From positions 1 to 64,000 of the forward strand of contig NZ_FNGG01000002.1 in the NCBI RefSeq assembly GCF_900102915.1: 64,000 nucleotides of DNA, read 5' to 3'. The notes under the pieces were generated by a model. The model did no database searches. It worked only from the letters and a program-made list of their open reading frames with translations, and had not been told where the DNA came from. The position numbers and the translations under genes were made by a program. Source of the DNA: Salinimicrobium catena. Lineage in GTDB: Bacteria > Bacteroidota > Bacteroidia > Flavobacteriales > Flavobacteriaceae. This document shows, in pieces, positions 25,959 through 35,108 of the stretch (position 1 is its first letter; every line of letters starts with the position of its first letter).

Positions 25959-28900
25959 ATGCAAAAAAGAATTGCCTCCATTCTCTTTTCCACCCGCTTA
26001 ATGGCTGTTTTATTTGTGGTTTTTGCCGTAGCGCTGGGATTGGGAACGTTCATAGAAAGCTGGTACAGTACAGAAACCGCGAAGGTGTGGATCTACAATG
26101 CGCTGTGGTTCGAGGTCATCATGGCCTTTTTCGTGATCAACTTTGCCGGAAACATTAAACGCTACCAGCTTTATAAAAGAGAAAAATGGTCATCTCTTCT
26201 GTTGCACCTTGCCTTCCTGTTGATCTTGATAGGGGCTTTTGTGACACGTTACATTAGTTATGAAGGAATGATGCCAATTAGGGAAGGCGCTACAGAGAAT
26301 ACCTTCCTTTCAGAAAAGACCTTTTTAACCACTTACATGGATGGAGAGATCAATGGCCAGCCTCGAAGAAGAGTGGTAGAGAATGAGGTTCTGCTCGCTC
26401 CCGGGGCTTCGAACGAATTTGAATTCAACACAGATTATAACGGACAACCGGTAAAACTCGAGATCCTGGACTATATCCACGGGGCCGAGGAAGGTCTTGT
26501 AGAGGACCCTGAAGGTGAAAACTACCTGAAGATCGTGGAAGCCGGCGGGGGTGACCGTCATGATCATTACATTAAGGAAGGAGAAGTAACCAGTATCCAC
26601 AATGTACTGTTCGCACTGAACAAACCTACTGAAGGTGCCATTAATATTATTTACGAAGATGGCGAGTATTCCATCTCCTCTCCGTTCGAAGGAACTTATA
26701 TGCGCATGGCCGATCAGTTACAAGGAGAGGTCAAAAAAGATACTACCCAAACCCTGATGCTGCGTTCTCTTTATAACATGGCCGGGATGCAGTTCGTATT
26801 GCCCGATCCTGTAGTTAAAGGAGTTTATGACATCATTCCAACCGAAGAAAAGACAGACGGGCAGCAGGATGCAGCCATAGTACGGGTGACGACCAAAGGT
26901 GAGTCTGAGACCGTTAAATTACTGGGCGGCCAGGGAAGGATCAATGATTTTGAAAAACTGGAACTCGGCGGACTCGAGCTCTACGTGCGTTACGGATCCA
27001 AAGCATATGAGCTTCCTTTTGCCATTAAGCTGAACGATTTCATCGCTGCAAAATATCCGGGAACAGAGAAAAGCTATTCTTCCTTCAAAAGTAAAGTTAC
27101 GGTGATCGATGAGGCCAAGACCTTTGATTACGAGATCTTCATGAACCATGTGCTAGACCACAAAGGATATCGTTTTTTCCAGGCTTCTTTTGATCCCGAT
27201 GAGAAAGGGACCGTGCTTTCGGTTAACCATGATTTCTGGGGAACCTGGATCACTTACATTGGTTACACCTTATTATACATTGGGCTGATCTGGATTCTTT
27301 TTGACCGCGGTTCGCGCTTTGGACAACTTGGAAAAATGCTTAAAAAAGTGAAGAAAAAGAAAGCAAAACTTGCTGCCCTTGTGGTGGTGTTCTTTATTTC
27401 TGCTTCAGGTTTTGCACAGTACGCACCGGCAGGACAGGAGCAAGAGACAGAAACTCATTCCCAGGACGACGGGCATGATCATGCTTCCGAAGAAGAAGCA
27501 CATGAACATGAAAATGCTTCCTTCACCATTCCAAAGCAACGTATTGATTCCATCATTAAGGCCAATGTGGTCACTAAGGAGCATGCGGCCAAGTTCGGGG
27601 AACTGGTTGTACAGGATGCCGGAGGTAGAATGAAGCCTGTGAACACGTATTCATCGGAATTGCTTCGGAAGCTGAGCAAAAGTGCCGAATACGAAGGGCT
27701 GTCTCCAGACCAGGTCATCATTTCCATGACCGAGAATCCTACCATGTGGTACAACGTGCCGCTCATCAATGTGAAGCGTGGCAACGACAGTATCAGGCAT
27801 ATTGCGGGAGTGCCCGAAGATCAGAAATATATCGCGCTTACCAGCTTTTTTGATACCAGCGGGAACTACAAACTAAGTCCTTACCTGGAAAGCGCTTATC
27901 AGGCAGCTGTTCCAAACCAGTTTCAGAAGGACTTTATAGAGACAGATCGACGGGTAAACCTGTTGTACAATGCGCTGCAGGGGAAGATCTTGAGAATTTT
28001 CCCTATTCCGGAGCATGAGAACAATAAATGGGTTTCTTTCCCTGAAGCTGCCGAAGCCGGTTTCAAAGGAATGGATTCTGTATACACCAGGCAGATCCTG
28101 CCCATGTACTTTGGTGCGCTGCGTACGGCCAAGGAAACCGGAGATTATGCCCAGGCAAATGAGTTGCTGGAAAGCATCAAAGGTTTCCAGAGAAAGTTCG
28201 GGAGCGAAGTAATTCCGTCAAAACAAAAGATACGTACAGAGATCCTGTACAATAAATACGATATTTTCAGGAACCTGTTCTGGATGTACATGCTGGCAGG
28301 GGTGCTCATGCTCATCTTTGTGCTCTTCCAGATATTCAAGGACAACAAGATCATTGGTTCTTTAATAAAGGTGAGTAAAATAGCTATCATAGTTCTGTTC
28401 TTGCTTCATACCGCCGGTCTTATTGCCCGCTGGTATATTTCGGGACACGCCCCCTGGAGTGATGCCTATGAATCCATGATTTATGTGGCCTGGGCTACTA
28501 TGCTGTTCGGGATCTTCTTCGGAAGAAAGAGTGATCTTACCCTGGCCTCGACAGCCTTTGTAACTTCAATGATCCTGATGATCTCCCACTGGAACTGGAT
28601 GGATCCTTCTATTGCGAACCTGCAGCCTGTATTGGACTCCTACTGGCTGATGATCCACGTTTCCATCATTGTGGGAAGTTATGGGCCGTTCACCCTGGGA
28701 ATGATCCTGGGAGCCGTGGCCTTGATCCTCATGATCCTTACCACCAAGAAGAACAAGAAGAAGATGGATCTTACCATCAAGGAGATCACCATCATTACCG
28801 AAATGGCATTGACAGTAGGATTGGTAATGCTTACCATCGGGAACTTCCTTGGAGGGCAGTGGGCCAATGAAAGCTGGGGACGTTACTGGGGCTGGGATCC

Positions 28901-29249
28901 TAAAGAAACCTGGGCTTTGGTAAGTATCATGGTTTACGCCTTCGTGATCCATATGAGGCTCGTACCCGGTTTGCGCAGCCGATGGTTGTTCAACTTCATG
29001 GCCGTAGTTTCTTTCGCGAGTATTATGATGACCTATTTTGGAGTGAATTTCTACCTTTCCGGATTGCATTCATACGCCAGCGGAGATAAGGTGATCACCC
29101 CGGACTTTGTTTACTATTCCGTGGCAATAGTGGCACTTTTAGGACTGATCTCTTATTTAAGATTTACCAAATATTACAAAAAGGGAAACCGAAACAGGCT
29201 TACCGATAAGTTTCTGCAGAAGAAACCCAAAAAGAAGAATAAAGTATAA
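25959..29249 (+). CDS. Cytochrome c biogenesis fusion protein, ResB-like plus CcsA
   Basis: 1096-residue membrane protein of System II cytochrome c maturation, which carries haem across the membrane and ligates it to apocytochrome c. The N-terminal half has the ResB pattern: membrane helices near 10-100, a large periplasmic region, and another helix near 430-450. The C-terminal CcsA half has about eight helices and the haem-binding WWD motif (GGQWANESWGRYWGWDPKE, from about 965). A second signal-like hydrophobic stretch (LAALVVVFFISASGFAQYAPA) is followed by a His/Asp/Glu-rich stretch near 498-521. It ends in a bidirectional terminator. Confidence 0.93.
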   Translation: MQKRIASILFSTRLMAVLFVVFAVALGLGTFIESWYSTETAKVWIYNALWFEVIMAFFVINFAGNIKRYQLYKREKWSSLLLHLAFLLILIGAFVTRYISYEGMMPIREGATENTFLSEKTFLTTYMDGEINGQPRRRVVENEVLLAPGASNEFEFNTDYNGQPVKLEILDYIHGAEEGLVEDPEGENYLKIVEAGGGDRHDHYIKEGEVTSIHNVLFALNKPTEGAINIIYEDGEYSISSPFEGTYMRMADQLQGEVKKDTTQTLMLRSLYNMAGMQFVLPDPVVKGVYDIIPTEEKTDGQQDAAIVRVTTKGESETVKLLGGQGRINDFEKLELGGLELYVRYGSKAYELPFAIKLNDFIAAKYPGTEKSYSSFKSKVTVIDEAKTFDYEIFMNHVLDHKGYRFFQASFDPDEKGTVLSVNHDFWGTWITYIGYTLLYIGLIWILFDRGSRFGQLGKMLKKVKKKKAKLAALVVVFFISASGFAQYAPAGQEQETETHSQDDGHDHASEEEAHEHENASFTIPKQRIDSIIKANVVTKEHAAKFGELVVQDAGGRMKPVNTYSSELLRKLSKSAEYEGLSPDQVIISMTENPTMWYNVPLINVKRGNDSIRHIAGVPEDQKYIALTSFFDTSGNYKLSPYLESAYQAAVPNQFQKDFIETDRRVNLLYNALQGKILRIFPIPEHENNKWVSFPEAAEAGFKGMDSVYTRQILPMYFGALRTAKETGDYAQANELLESIKGFQRKFGSEVIPSKQKIRTEILYNKYDIFRNLFWMYMLAGVLMLIFVLFQIFKDNKIIGSLIKVSKIAIIVLFLLHTAGLIARWYISGHAPWSDAYESMIYVAWATMLFGIFFGRKSDLTLASTAFVTSMILMISHWNWMDPSIANLQPVLDSYWLMIHVSIIVGSYGPFTLGMILGAVALILMILTTKKNKKKMDLTIKEITIITEMALTVGLVMLTIGNFLGGQWANESWGRYWGWDPKETWALVSIMVYAFVIHMRLVPGLRSRWLFNFMAVVSFASIMMTYFGVNFYLSGLHSYASGDKVITPDFVYYSVAIVALLGLISYLRFTKYYKKGNRNRLTDKFLQKKPKKKNKV

Positions 29250-29256
29250 AATAGAG

Positions 29257-29283
29257 ATCCTGCCTTTTTAGGCAGGATTTTTT
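29257..29283. terminator. Bidirectional intrinsic terminator
   Basis: Perfect 8-bp stem ATCCTGCC (29257-29264) / GGCAGGAT (29271-29278) followed by T-rich sequence. It separates the convergent ResB/CcsA and pirin genes. Confidence 0.88.
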
Positions 29284-30137
29284 TAATGGTTAGGATCTCC
29301 CATCTTTCCCTGGTGGTAATCCTCGTATGCCTGATTGATCTCTTCCATGGTGTTCATCACAAAAGGCCCCTGGGCTACCACTGGTTCGTTGAAAGGTTCT
29401 GCGTGTCCGAAGAGTACCACGCTTTCTGAAAGTGCTTCTAAGCGAAGGTTTTTATCATCATTATTGAATTCTGCCAGGTGCAGGGCCTGTATGATCTCTC
29501 CGTTGACCTTGATCTCGCCCTTGATCACGTAACACAGAATATTGTGCGTAACCGGAACTTCAGTTTTAAAAACTCCTTCAGGTTTAAAAAAGAGCGTGCT
29601 TAGGTGAACTTCGGTTAGGGTGTTGAAGGCGCCTTTTGTGCCGTTCAATTCTCCCGAAATGACCTGAGCCTTTACCTTGTCATCATCTGTTGAGAGCTGA
29701 GGTATTTCCTCTTTTTTCAAGCCGCGGTATTCGGGTTTGGTCATTTTTAGCCTTGCCGGTAAATTCACCCATAACTGAAGGATCTCCAGCGGGCCTCCCT
29801 CTGTTTTGAATTTTTCTGAAGACACTTCAGAATGAATTAAGCCGCTGCCCGCGGTCATCCACTGTACGCCACCGCTTTCAATAACGCTGTCATTGCCACC
29901 CGAATCTTTATGGGCAATATCCCCTTCCAGAATAAAGGTGACGGTCTCCATTCCCCGGTGCGGGTGCGGCCCGAATGGCAATCCGTTGTTCCCGGGCTCG
30001 TATTTTTGAGGACCGTGATGGTTCAGGAACAAAAACGGGTCTATCCTCCTTACACTTCTGGTAGGCATGGGAGAGTAGGTGATAAGATCGGCGATTGGCC
30101 GATATTCAGCCTTGTGAATATTCTTTATAGTCCTCAT
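29283..30137 (-). CDS. Pirin family protein
   Basis: Bicupin of 284 residues. The metal-binding HPHRGMETVTFILEG and the paired HSEVSSE segment are in the N-terminal cupin; residues 180-284 form the C-terminal Pirin_C domain. Bacterial pirins (YhhW-like) include quercetin 2,3-dioxygenases and redox-sensitive regulators; which applies here is not shown. No signal peptide. The 3' end touches the terminator shared with the ResB/CcsA gene. The upstream NYN gene ends 11 nt before this start, so the two may be co-transcribed. Confidence 0.92.
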   Translation of the reverse strand: MRTIKNIHKAEYRPIADLITYSPMPTRSVRRIDPFLFLNHHGPQKYEPGNNGLPFGPHPHRGMETVTFILEGDIAHKDSGGNDSVIESGGVQWMTAGSGLIHSEVSSEKFKTEGGPLEILQLWVNLPARLKMTKPEYRGLKKEEIPQLSTDDDKVKAQVISGELNGTKGAFNTLTEVHLSTLFFKPEGVFKTEVPVTHNILCYVIKGEIKVNGEIIQALHLAEFNNDDKNLRLEALSESVVLFGHAEPFNEPVVAQGPFVMNTMEEINQAYEDYHQGKMGDPNH

Positions 30138-30148
30138 AGTAAATTCCT

Positions 30149-30874
30149 TTAATCTTTATTCCTCACGTATATGAGCTTGTATTTTCCGCGTTGGTTTTCC
30201 CTTGACTCGATCTCGAACTTATCGATGGAATTGATCATGGGGGTAAGTTTCTGATACCCATAATTCCGGGAATCGAAATTCGGTTGTTTTTTCTGAAGCA
30301 AACTTCCCACATCTCCCAGAAATGCCCAGCCGTCATCATCGGCAACATCAGAGATGGTAGATGCTATCAGCTTAACCACCTTTGGAGTGATCTTGTCGTA
30401 TTCGTTCTTTTTGGTCTCTTTTTCCTTACTGCTCTCTTTGGCCTGGTTCTTCAGGATCTCAATGTAAATGAACCTGTCGCAGGCCACGATGAATGGATCC
30501 GGAGTCTTTTTCTCGCCAATACCTATTACGTTCATGCCTGCTTCCCGTAGGCGGGTTGCCAGCCTGGTAAAATCACTGTCGCTGGAAACAAGGCAAAATC
30601 CGTTTACTTTTCCCGAGTAGAGTATGTCCATGGCATCGATGATCATGGCAGAATCTGTTGCGTTCTTTCCCTGAGTGTAGCCGTACTGCTGAATAGGGGT
30701 TACTGCATTTTCCAGCAGTACGTTCTTCCATTTTGCGAGATGCGGCTTGGTCCAGTCCCCATAAATTCGTTTTATGGTGGGGTTTCCATATTTTGCGATC
30801 TCTTCCATCATTTCCTTCACATAAGCTGAAGGAATATTATCTCCGTCGATTAGAACGGCTAATTTTACGTCCAT
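30149..30874 (-). CDS. NYN-domain nuclease-like protein with LOTUS/OST-HTH domain
   Basis: 241 residues. The N-terminal NYN (PIN-like) domain has conserved acidic residues at LIDGDNI (D9, D11), NATDSAMIIDAMD and SSDSDF, which would hold the catalytic metal. A C-terminal segment (about 165-240, KVVKLIASTISDVADDDGW to KFEIESREN) fits an OST-HTH/LOTUS RNA-binding winged helix. The family is expected to act on RNA as a nuclease. Targets are unknown. It starts downstream of, and on the same strand as, the CDF transporter gene. Confidence 0.85.
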   Translation of the reverse strand: MDVKLAVLIDGDNIPSAYVKEMMEEIAKYGNPTIKRIYGDWTKPHLAKWKNVLLENAVTPIQQYGYTQGKNATDSAMIIDAMDILYSGKVNGFCLVSSDSDFTRLATRLREAGMNVIGIGEKKTPDPFIVACDRFIYIEILKNQAKESSKEKETKKNEYDKITPKVVKLIASTISDVADDDGWAFLGDVGSLLQKKQPNFDSRNYGYQKLTPMINSIDKFEIESRENQRGKYKLIYVRNKD

Positions 30875-30967
30875 TAAATTCTTATTCTTAATTCTTTTTA
30901 AAGATAGAAAATTGGCGCGGCCCTGGAGAAAAGCCCCTGCAGATTATCATTTTTTTATGAAATGGGG

Positions 30968-31864
30968 CTAGTCTTTCCTGGTCTCTTCCAGGTTGTGCGG
31001 TTCTACGTGGATCAGAATATCGGCGATATCAGGAAGTTCCTCCAGTAAGGTGTTCTTCAGGTCATGAGCAATCTCGTGGCCTTTGTTCACGGTAAGCTCC
31101 CCGTCCACTACCACGTGCAGGTCTACATGAAAAGTCATCCCGGTCTTGCGTACAAAACATTTTTCGGTTTCTATCACGCCGGGAACCCGTTTTGAGATCT
31201 CCCTGATTTCTTCAATTAGATCATCATATAAATGCTCGTCCATGATCTCTCCCAGGGCGGGCCGCATGATGAGGTAAGCGTTAAAAAGGATGAAGCCCGA
31301 AGCGAAAAGGGCTGCCCAGTCATCGGCTGTTTCATAGCCTTTACCCATTACCAGCGCTATTGAAATTCCAACGAAGGCCAAAAGTGAAGTAATGGCATCA
31401 CTGCGATGGTGCCAGGCATCGGCTTTTAAAGAAGTGCTTTTTGTCTCGTCACTTTTTTTATTGATGAACCTATAGAAAACTTCCTTGATGATGATGATCG
31501 CTCCCAATACGAGTAAAGTGTAGGGCTTGGGAACTTTGTGTGGCGTCTGGATATTTTCTATGCTCTCTATAACAATTATTGTAGCCGAAACTACAAGAAA
31601 TCCTACGACGGCAAAGGTGACCAGCGGCTCCACCCGGCCATGGCCGTATGGGTGGTTCTCATCTGCAGGCCGGGCAGAATATCTCAATCCCAGAAGCACC
31701 AGGAGGCTGGCAAAAACATCGGTGGTAGATTCAATGGCATCTGCGATAAGCGCATAAGAATTTCCGAAAAAACCCGTGACTCCCTTGACAATAGCCAGGG
31801 CGGCATTGCCAAAAATGCTGAAATAAGACGCCTTTATGGCACTTTGGTGTTTTTCGTTCTGCAT
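30968..31864 (-). CDS. Cation diffusion facilitator transporter
   Basis: 298-residue inner-membrane metal/proton antiporter. Six TM helices in the first 205 residues contain the metal-site motifs DAIESTTDVF (TM2) and HHRSDAITS (TM5), and the loop HPYGHGRVEPL follows TM2. The C-terminal cytoplasmic domain (about 210-298) has the ferredoxin-like fold with HVDLHVVVDG and ILIHVEPH. The HD/D pattern suits Zn2+ or Fe2+/Mn2+ export, but specificity cannot be assigned. A single gene, with a terminator upstream separating it from yebC. Confidence 0.9.
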   Translation of the reverse strand: MQNEKHQSAIKASYFSIFGNAALAIVKGVTGFFGNSYALIADAIESTTDVFASLLVLLGLRYSARPADENHPYGHGRVEPLVTFAVVGFLVVSATIIVIESIENIQTPHKVPKPYTLLVLGAIIIIKEVFYRFINKKSDETKSTSLKADAWHHRSDAITSLLAFVGISIALVMGKGYETADDWAALFASGFILFNAYLIMRPALGEIMDEHLYDDLIEEIREISKRVPGVIETEKCFVRKTGMTFHVDLHVVVDGELTVNKGHEIAHDLKNTLLEELPDIADILIHVEPHNLEETRKD

Positions 31865-31873
31865 TAGAAAATT

Positions 31874-31896
31874 AAAGGCCGGTTTTGCCGGCCTTT
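31874..31896 (-). terminator. Terminator-like hairpin after the YebC gene
   Basis: Perfect 9-bp stem AAAGGCCGG (31874-31882) / CCGGCCTTT (31888-31896). On the minus strand it is followed by a short T-rich tail before the CDF start codon. Confidence 0.65.
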
Positions 31897-31902
31897 GTTG
31901 TT

Positions 31903-32622
31903 TTATTCTTCTGTTTCTTCCATGGTGTGATATACATTCTGTACATCATCGTCTTCTTCAAGTTTTTCCAGGAGCTTCTCCACATCGGCCGCATCCTCGG
32001 GAGATAGTTTTTTGGTCACCTGCGGAATACGCTCAAATCCTGAAGAGATGATCTCTATACCGCGGCTTTCCAGTTCTTTCTGAAGCGCTCCGAAAGCTTC
32101 GAATGGGGCATAGATCAAAATGCCATCTTCGTCCTCAAAAACCTCTTCGGCTCCAAAATCAATGAGTTCCAGTTCCAGTTCTTCGGCGTCAACGCCTTCT
32201 GAAGCTATTCTGAAATTACAGGTATGGTCAAACATGAATTCCACAGAGCCTGAAGTTCCCAGGTTTCCGTCACATTTGTTGAAGTAGGAACGAATGTTTG
32301 CCACGGTGCGGTTGTTATTATCTGTAGCTGTTTCTACCAGCACAGCGATCCCGTGCGGAGCGTATCCTTCAAACAGCACGACTTTGTACTCTCCCTGGCT
32401 TTTATCTGAAGCTCTTTTTATGGCCCGCTCGATATTATCTTTGGGCATGTTGACACTCTTGGCGTTTTGTATCACAGCCCGAAGCCTTGCATTGGTGTCG
32501 GGATCTGGTCCGCCTTCCTTGACGGCCATTACAATATCTTTTCCTATGCGGGTAAAAGCCTTGGCCATAGCCGACCAACGCTTCATTTTACGCGCTTTTC
32601 TGAATTCGAATGCTCTTCCCAT
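31903..32622 (-). CDS. YebC/PmpR family protein
   Basis: 239-residue three-domain protein with the family start MGRAFEFRKARKMKRWSAMAKAFTRIGKD, then GPDPDTNARLRAVIQNAKS and NMPKDNIERAIKRA. YebC proteins were first described as transcription regulators; recent work ties the family to relief of ribosome stalling at proline-rich stretches. Which role holds here is not shown. A hairpin follows the stop. Confidence 0.94.
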   Translation of the reverse strand: MGRAFEFRKARKMKRWSAMAKAFTRIGKDIVMAVKEGGPDPDTNARLRAVIQNAKSVNMPKDNIERAIKRASDKSQGEYKVVLFEGYAPHGIAVLVETATDNNNRTVANIRSYFNKCDGNLGTSGSVEFMFDHTCNFRIASEGVDAEELELELIDFGAEEVFEDEDGILIYAPFEAFGALQKELESRGIEIISSGFERIPQVTKKLSPEDAADVEKLLEKLEEDDDVQNVYHTMEETEE

Positions 32623-32687
32623 TAGCTTGATTTAAATGTAGCGTAAAAATAGAAAAAACATCCATTCTCAAAAGCAGGAAAAACAGA

Positions 32688-32984
32688 TTATTCTTCGTTT
32701 CCCACGATCTTCTCAATAGAATGGGCCAGGGTAAAATCTTTTTCGGTTACCCCACCGGCATCGTGGGTAGAAAGGGAAATTTGCAATTGATCGTAGACAT
32801 TGAACCATTCCGGGTGATGTTGCTGGGCTTCAGCTTCAAAAGCGATGCGCGTCATAACAGAGAATGCTTCTTTGAAATCCTCGAACCTGAAGCTGGTGTG
32901 AATGGCCTCATCTTTAAATTCCCAGTCCTGCAGATCTTCCAGTTTTTTGTAGATCTCTTCTTCGGTTAGTTTTTTCATCTTCAT
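32688..32984 (-). CDS. phhB: 4a-hydroxytetrahydrobiopterin dehydratase (PCD/DCoH)
   Basis: 98 residues. The active-site motif is QQHHPEWFNVYDQL, with the paired histidines followed by H-P and W, and the C-terminal LTHS-type segment is STHDAGGVTEKDFTLA. The enzyme dehydrates 4a-carbinolamine pterin made by aromatic amino acid hydroxylases, or takes part in molybdopterin metabolism. No hydroxylase gene is next to it. ATG 32978 (MKKLTEEE) is an alternative start. Confidence 0.92.
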   Translation of the reverse strand: MKMKKLTEEEIYKKLEDLQDWEFKDEAIHTSFRFEDFKEAFSVMTRIAFEAEAQQHHPEWFNVYDQLQISLSTHDAGGVTEKDFTLAHSIEKIVGNEE

Positions 32985-33059
32985 AAGGTTTTCTACTTAA
33001 AGTTAAGAAAGCCAACTAAGAGAAGATCGGGGGTGATCGTTTTTAGTAGAAGATTAACA

Positions 33060-33878
33060 TCAGCTCACCATGCTGCTGGTCACTACCTCATGTACAGAGA
33101 TCTGCAGATTCTTGGGCAGGAGGTTATCCTTGGGAATGACCGCGAGAAAACGGTCAAAATTAGAATCATACACATTCATCAATAATGGTTTTTTCTCTCC
33201 CAGCGCCTCGCAGATCTCGGTTACCAGATCATTATGATGAATAAGGTCTTTGCTGCCCAGGTGAAAAACTCCCTGCCGGTTGCGATTTATGATATAATGC
33301 AACTGCTGGGTAAGTTTTGCTTCGGTGGTCGCGTTAACCACCACGTTAGAAAATACTTCAATGGCTTCCTTTTCCTGCAGTTGTTTTTTGATCTCCTGTA
33401 CCCGTGGGGAATTGGCGCCGTAGACCATCGGGAGTCGGGCTATGACATACTTTGTATTGGGTAACCGAAGCAGGGCGTTCTCTATCTTGATCTTGAACCT
33501 TCCGTAGACGCTTTGAGAAAGTGTCTTGTCATATTCATATGAAGGATAATTGGTGAAAGCATCAAAAACGTTAGCTGAAGAAAGAAAAATGAGCTTGGTA
33601 TTTTTATTTTGAAGCAGGTAATTTATGATCTCAAAATGGGCATGCACCTGCGCATCAAAATTTCCGCGCAAGGCAGAAATGATGATGTTGGGGCGCAGAT
33701 TTTCCAACAGAACGCTAATACTTTCCCGCTCCACATCGTATTGATGGAACTTATGGTTCTTTTGGTAGAAAGCATTGTCTGTGAAATAGGTGCCGTGCGT
33801 GTCAAAATAAGGGTATAGCTCTTTATACAAGGCATTGCCGATAAAGCCGCTTGCTCCTAAGATCAATATTTTTTTCAA
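33060..33878 (-). CDS. NAD-dependent sugar-nucleotide reductase/epimerase-like protein
   Basis: 272-residue extended short-chain dehydrogenase. The Rossmann loop is ILGASGFIGNALY (6-18); the S/Y/K active-site elements appear as FLSSANVFDA and YEYDKTLSQSVYGRFKIK. It resembles RmlD-type dTDP-4-dehydrorhamnose reductases in length and order, but no dTDP-rhamnose genes are near, so the substrate stays open. It starts 5 nt after the gcvT stop and is probably in the gcvT operon. Confidence 0.8.
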   Translation of the reverse strand: MKKILILGASGFIGNALYKELYPYFDTHGTYFTDNAFYQKNHKFHQYDVERESISVLLENLRPNIIISALRGNFDAQVHAHFEIINYLLQNKNTKLIFLSSANVFDAFTNYPSYEYDKTLSQSVYGRFKIKIENALLRLPNTKYVIARLPMVYGANSPRVQEIKKQLQEKEAIEVFSNVVVNATTEAKLTQQLHYIINRNRQGVFHLGSKDLIHHNDLVTEICEALGEKKPLLMNVYDSNFDRFLAVIPKDNLLPKNLQISVHEVVTSSMVS

Positions 33879-33883
33879 AAAAC

Positions 33884-34966
33884 TTATCCTTTATAAAATG
33901 GTAACTTTACCACCGTCGCAGGAAGAGCTTTTTTACGTACCTGAATGTTTATCTTACTTCCCGGGGCGGCAACTTCTGTAGGAACATATCCTAAACCTAT
34001 CCCTTTTTCAAGAGAAGGACTCATAGTTCCCGATGTTACCACGCCAATAACCTTGCCATTGTCGTCTACAATGTCATAGCCCTGGCGAGGAATTCCGCGT
34101 TCATCCAGTTCAAAACCAACCAGTTTCCTTTTAGGTCCCTGTTCTTTTTGCTCTTTGAGAGCTTCAGAGTTGATGAAGTCTTTTGTGAATTTCGTGATCC
34201 AGCCAAGGCCGGCTTCTATAGGAGAAGTAGTGTCATCTATGTCATTTCCGTAGAGACAATAGCCCATTTCCAGCCTTAATGTATCACGGGCTGCTAAACC
34301 TATTGGCTTTATCCCGAAGTCAGCACCTGCTTCAAAGACCTTATCCCAGATCTTTTGTGCATCTTCATTTTTGCAGTATATTTCAAAACCGCCGCTACCG
34401 GTATATCCGGTTGCTGAAATAATGACATTTTCCACTCCGGCGAAAGGCGCCACCTCAAAAGTGTAGAATTTAATGGCGGAAAGATCCACATCGGTAAGAG
34501 ACTGCATGGCTTCCGCTGCCTTTGGTCCCTGAATGGCCAGGAGCGAATATTCATCAGAAAGATCGCGCATGGTGGCGTTCATCGTGTTGTGCTGAGAGAT
34601 CCAATTCCAGTCCTTTTCGATATTTGACGCGTTCACCACCAGCAAATATTTTTCTTCATTGAACCTGTAGATGATAAGGTCATCTACGATCCCGCCGTTA
34701 TTGTTGGGCATACAGCTGTATTGAGCTTTCCCGTCAACCAGTTTTGAGGCATCGTTAGAACTGATCTTCTGAATAAGTTCAAGAGCATGCTCTCCGGTGA
34801 TAAGGAATTCTCCCATATGGGAAACATCAAATACTCCCACACTTTTGCGTACAGTTTCATGTTCGGCGTTTACGCCTTCGTAAGATACTGGCATATTGTA
34901 TCCTGCAAAAGGAACCATTTTAGCATTAAGTGCAATATGGGTAGAAGAAAGGGCTGTATTTTTCAT
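33884..34966 (-). CDS. gcvT: Glycine cleavage system aminomethyltransferase (T protein)
   Basis: 360 residues. Transfers the aminomethyl carbon from lipoyl-H protein to tetrahydrofolate with release of ammonia. Visible motifs are [12 protein letters not shown] near the N-terminus, [11 protein letters not shown] and [12 protein letters not shown] in the folate site, and GLGARDTLR-type [20 protein letters not shown] chose ATG 34966 ([17 protein letters not shown]); an upstream ATG at 34987 would lie at the promoter element. The other glycine cleavage genes are not in the window. Confidence 0.95.
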   Translation of the reverse strand: MKNTALSSTHIALNAKMVPFAGYNMPVSYEGVNAEHETVRKSVGVFDVSHMGEFLITGEHALELIQKISSNDASKLVDGKAQYSCMPNNNGGIVDDLIIYRFNEEKYLLVVNASNIEKDWNWISQHNTMNATMRDLSDEYSLLAIQGPKAAEAMQSLTDVDLSAIKFYTFEVAPFAGVENVIISATGYTGSGGFEIYCKNEDAQKIWDKVFEAGADFGIKPIGLAARDTLRLEMGYCLYGNDIDDTTSPIEAGLGWITKFTKDFINSEALKEQKEQGPKRKLVGFELDERGIPRQGYDIVDDNGKVIGVVTSGTMSPSLEKGIGLGYVPTEVAAPGSKINIQVRKKALPATVVKLPFYKG

Positions 34967-34984
34967 TTTTGAATTTAATTTGAG

Positions 34985-34992
34985 CAAATTTA
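34985..34992 (-). promoter_or_regulatory. Promoter -7 element for gcvT
   Basis: Reads TAAATTTG on the minus strand. Predicted start near 34979, leader about 13 nt to ATG 34966, which also argues against ATG 34987. Confidence 0.5.
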
Positions 34993-35074
34993 TTAAATTC
35001 AGGAGTGATAACGCCTTTTGAGAAGAATTTTTCGAAGAATTTCCTCAACCGGGAGCAGGGCATGAAGGAAATTC

Positions 35075-35082
35075 TATATTTG
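35075..35082 (+). promoter_or_regulatory. Promoter -7 element for nnr
   Basis: TATATTTG matches TAnnTTTG. Predicted start near 35088, leader about 21 nt. No clear -33 TTTG. Confidence 0.5.
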
Positions 35083-35108
35083 TAAAACTTTAAAAGGTTA
35101 CCAGGAGC

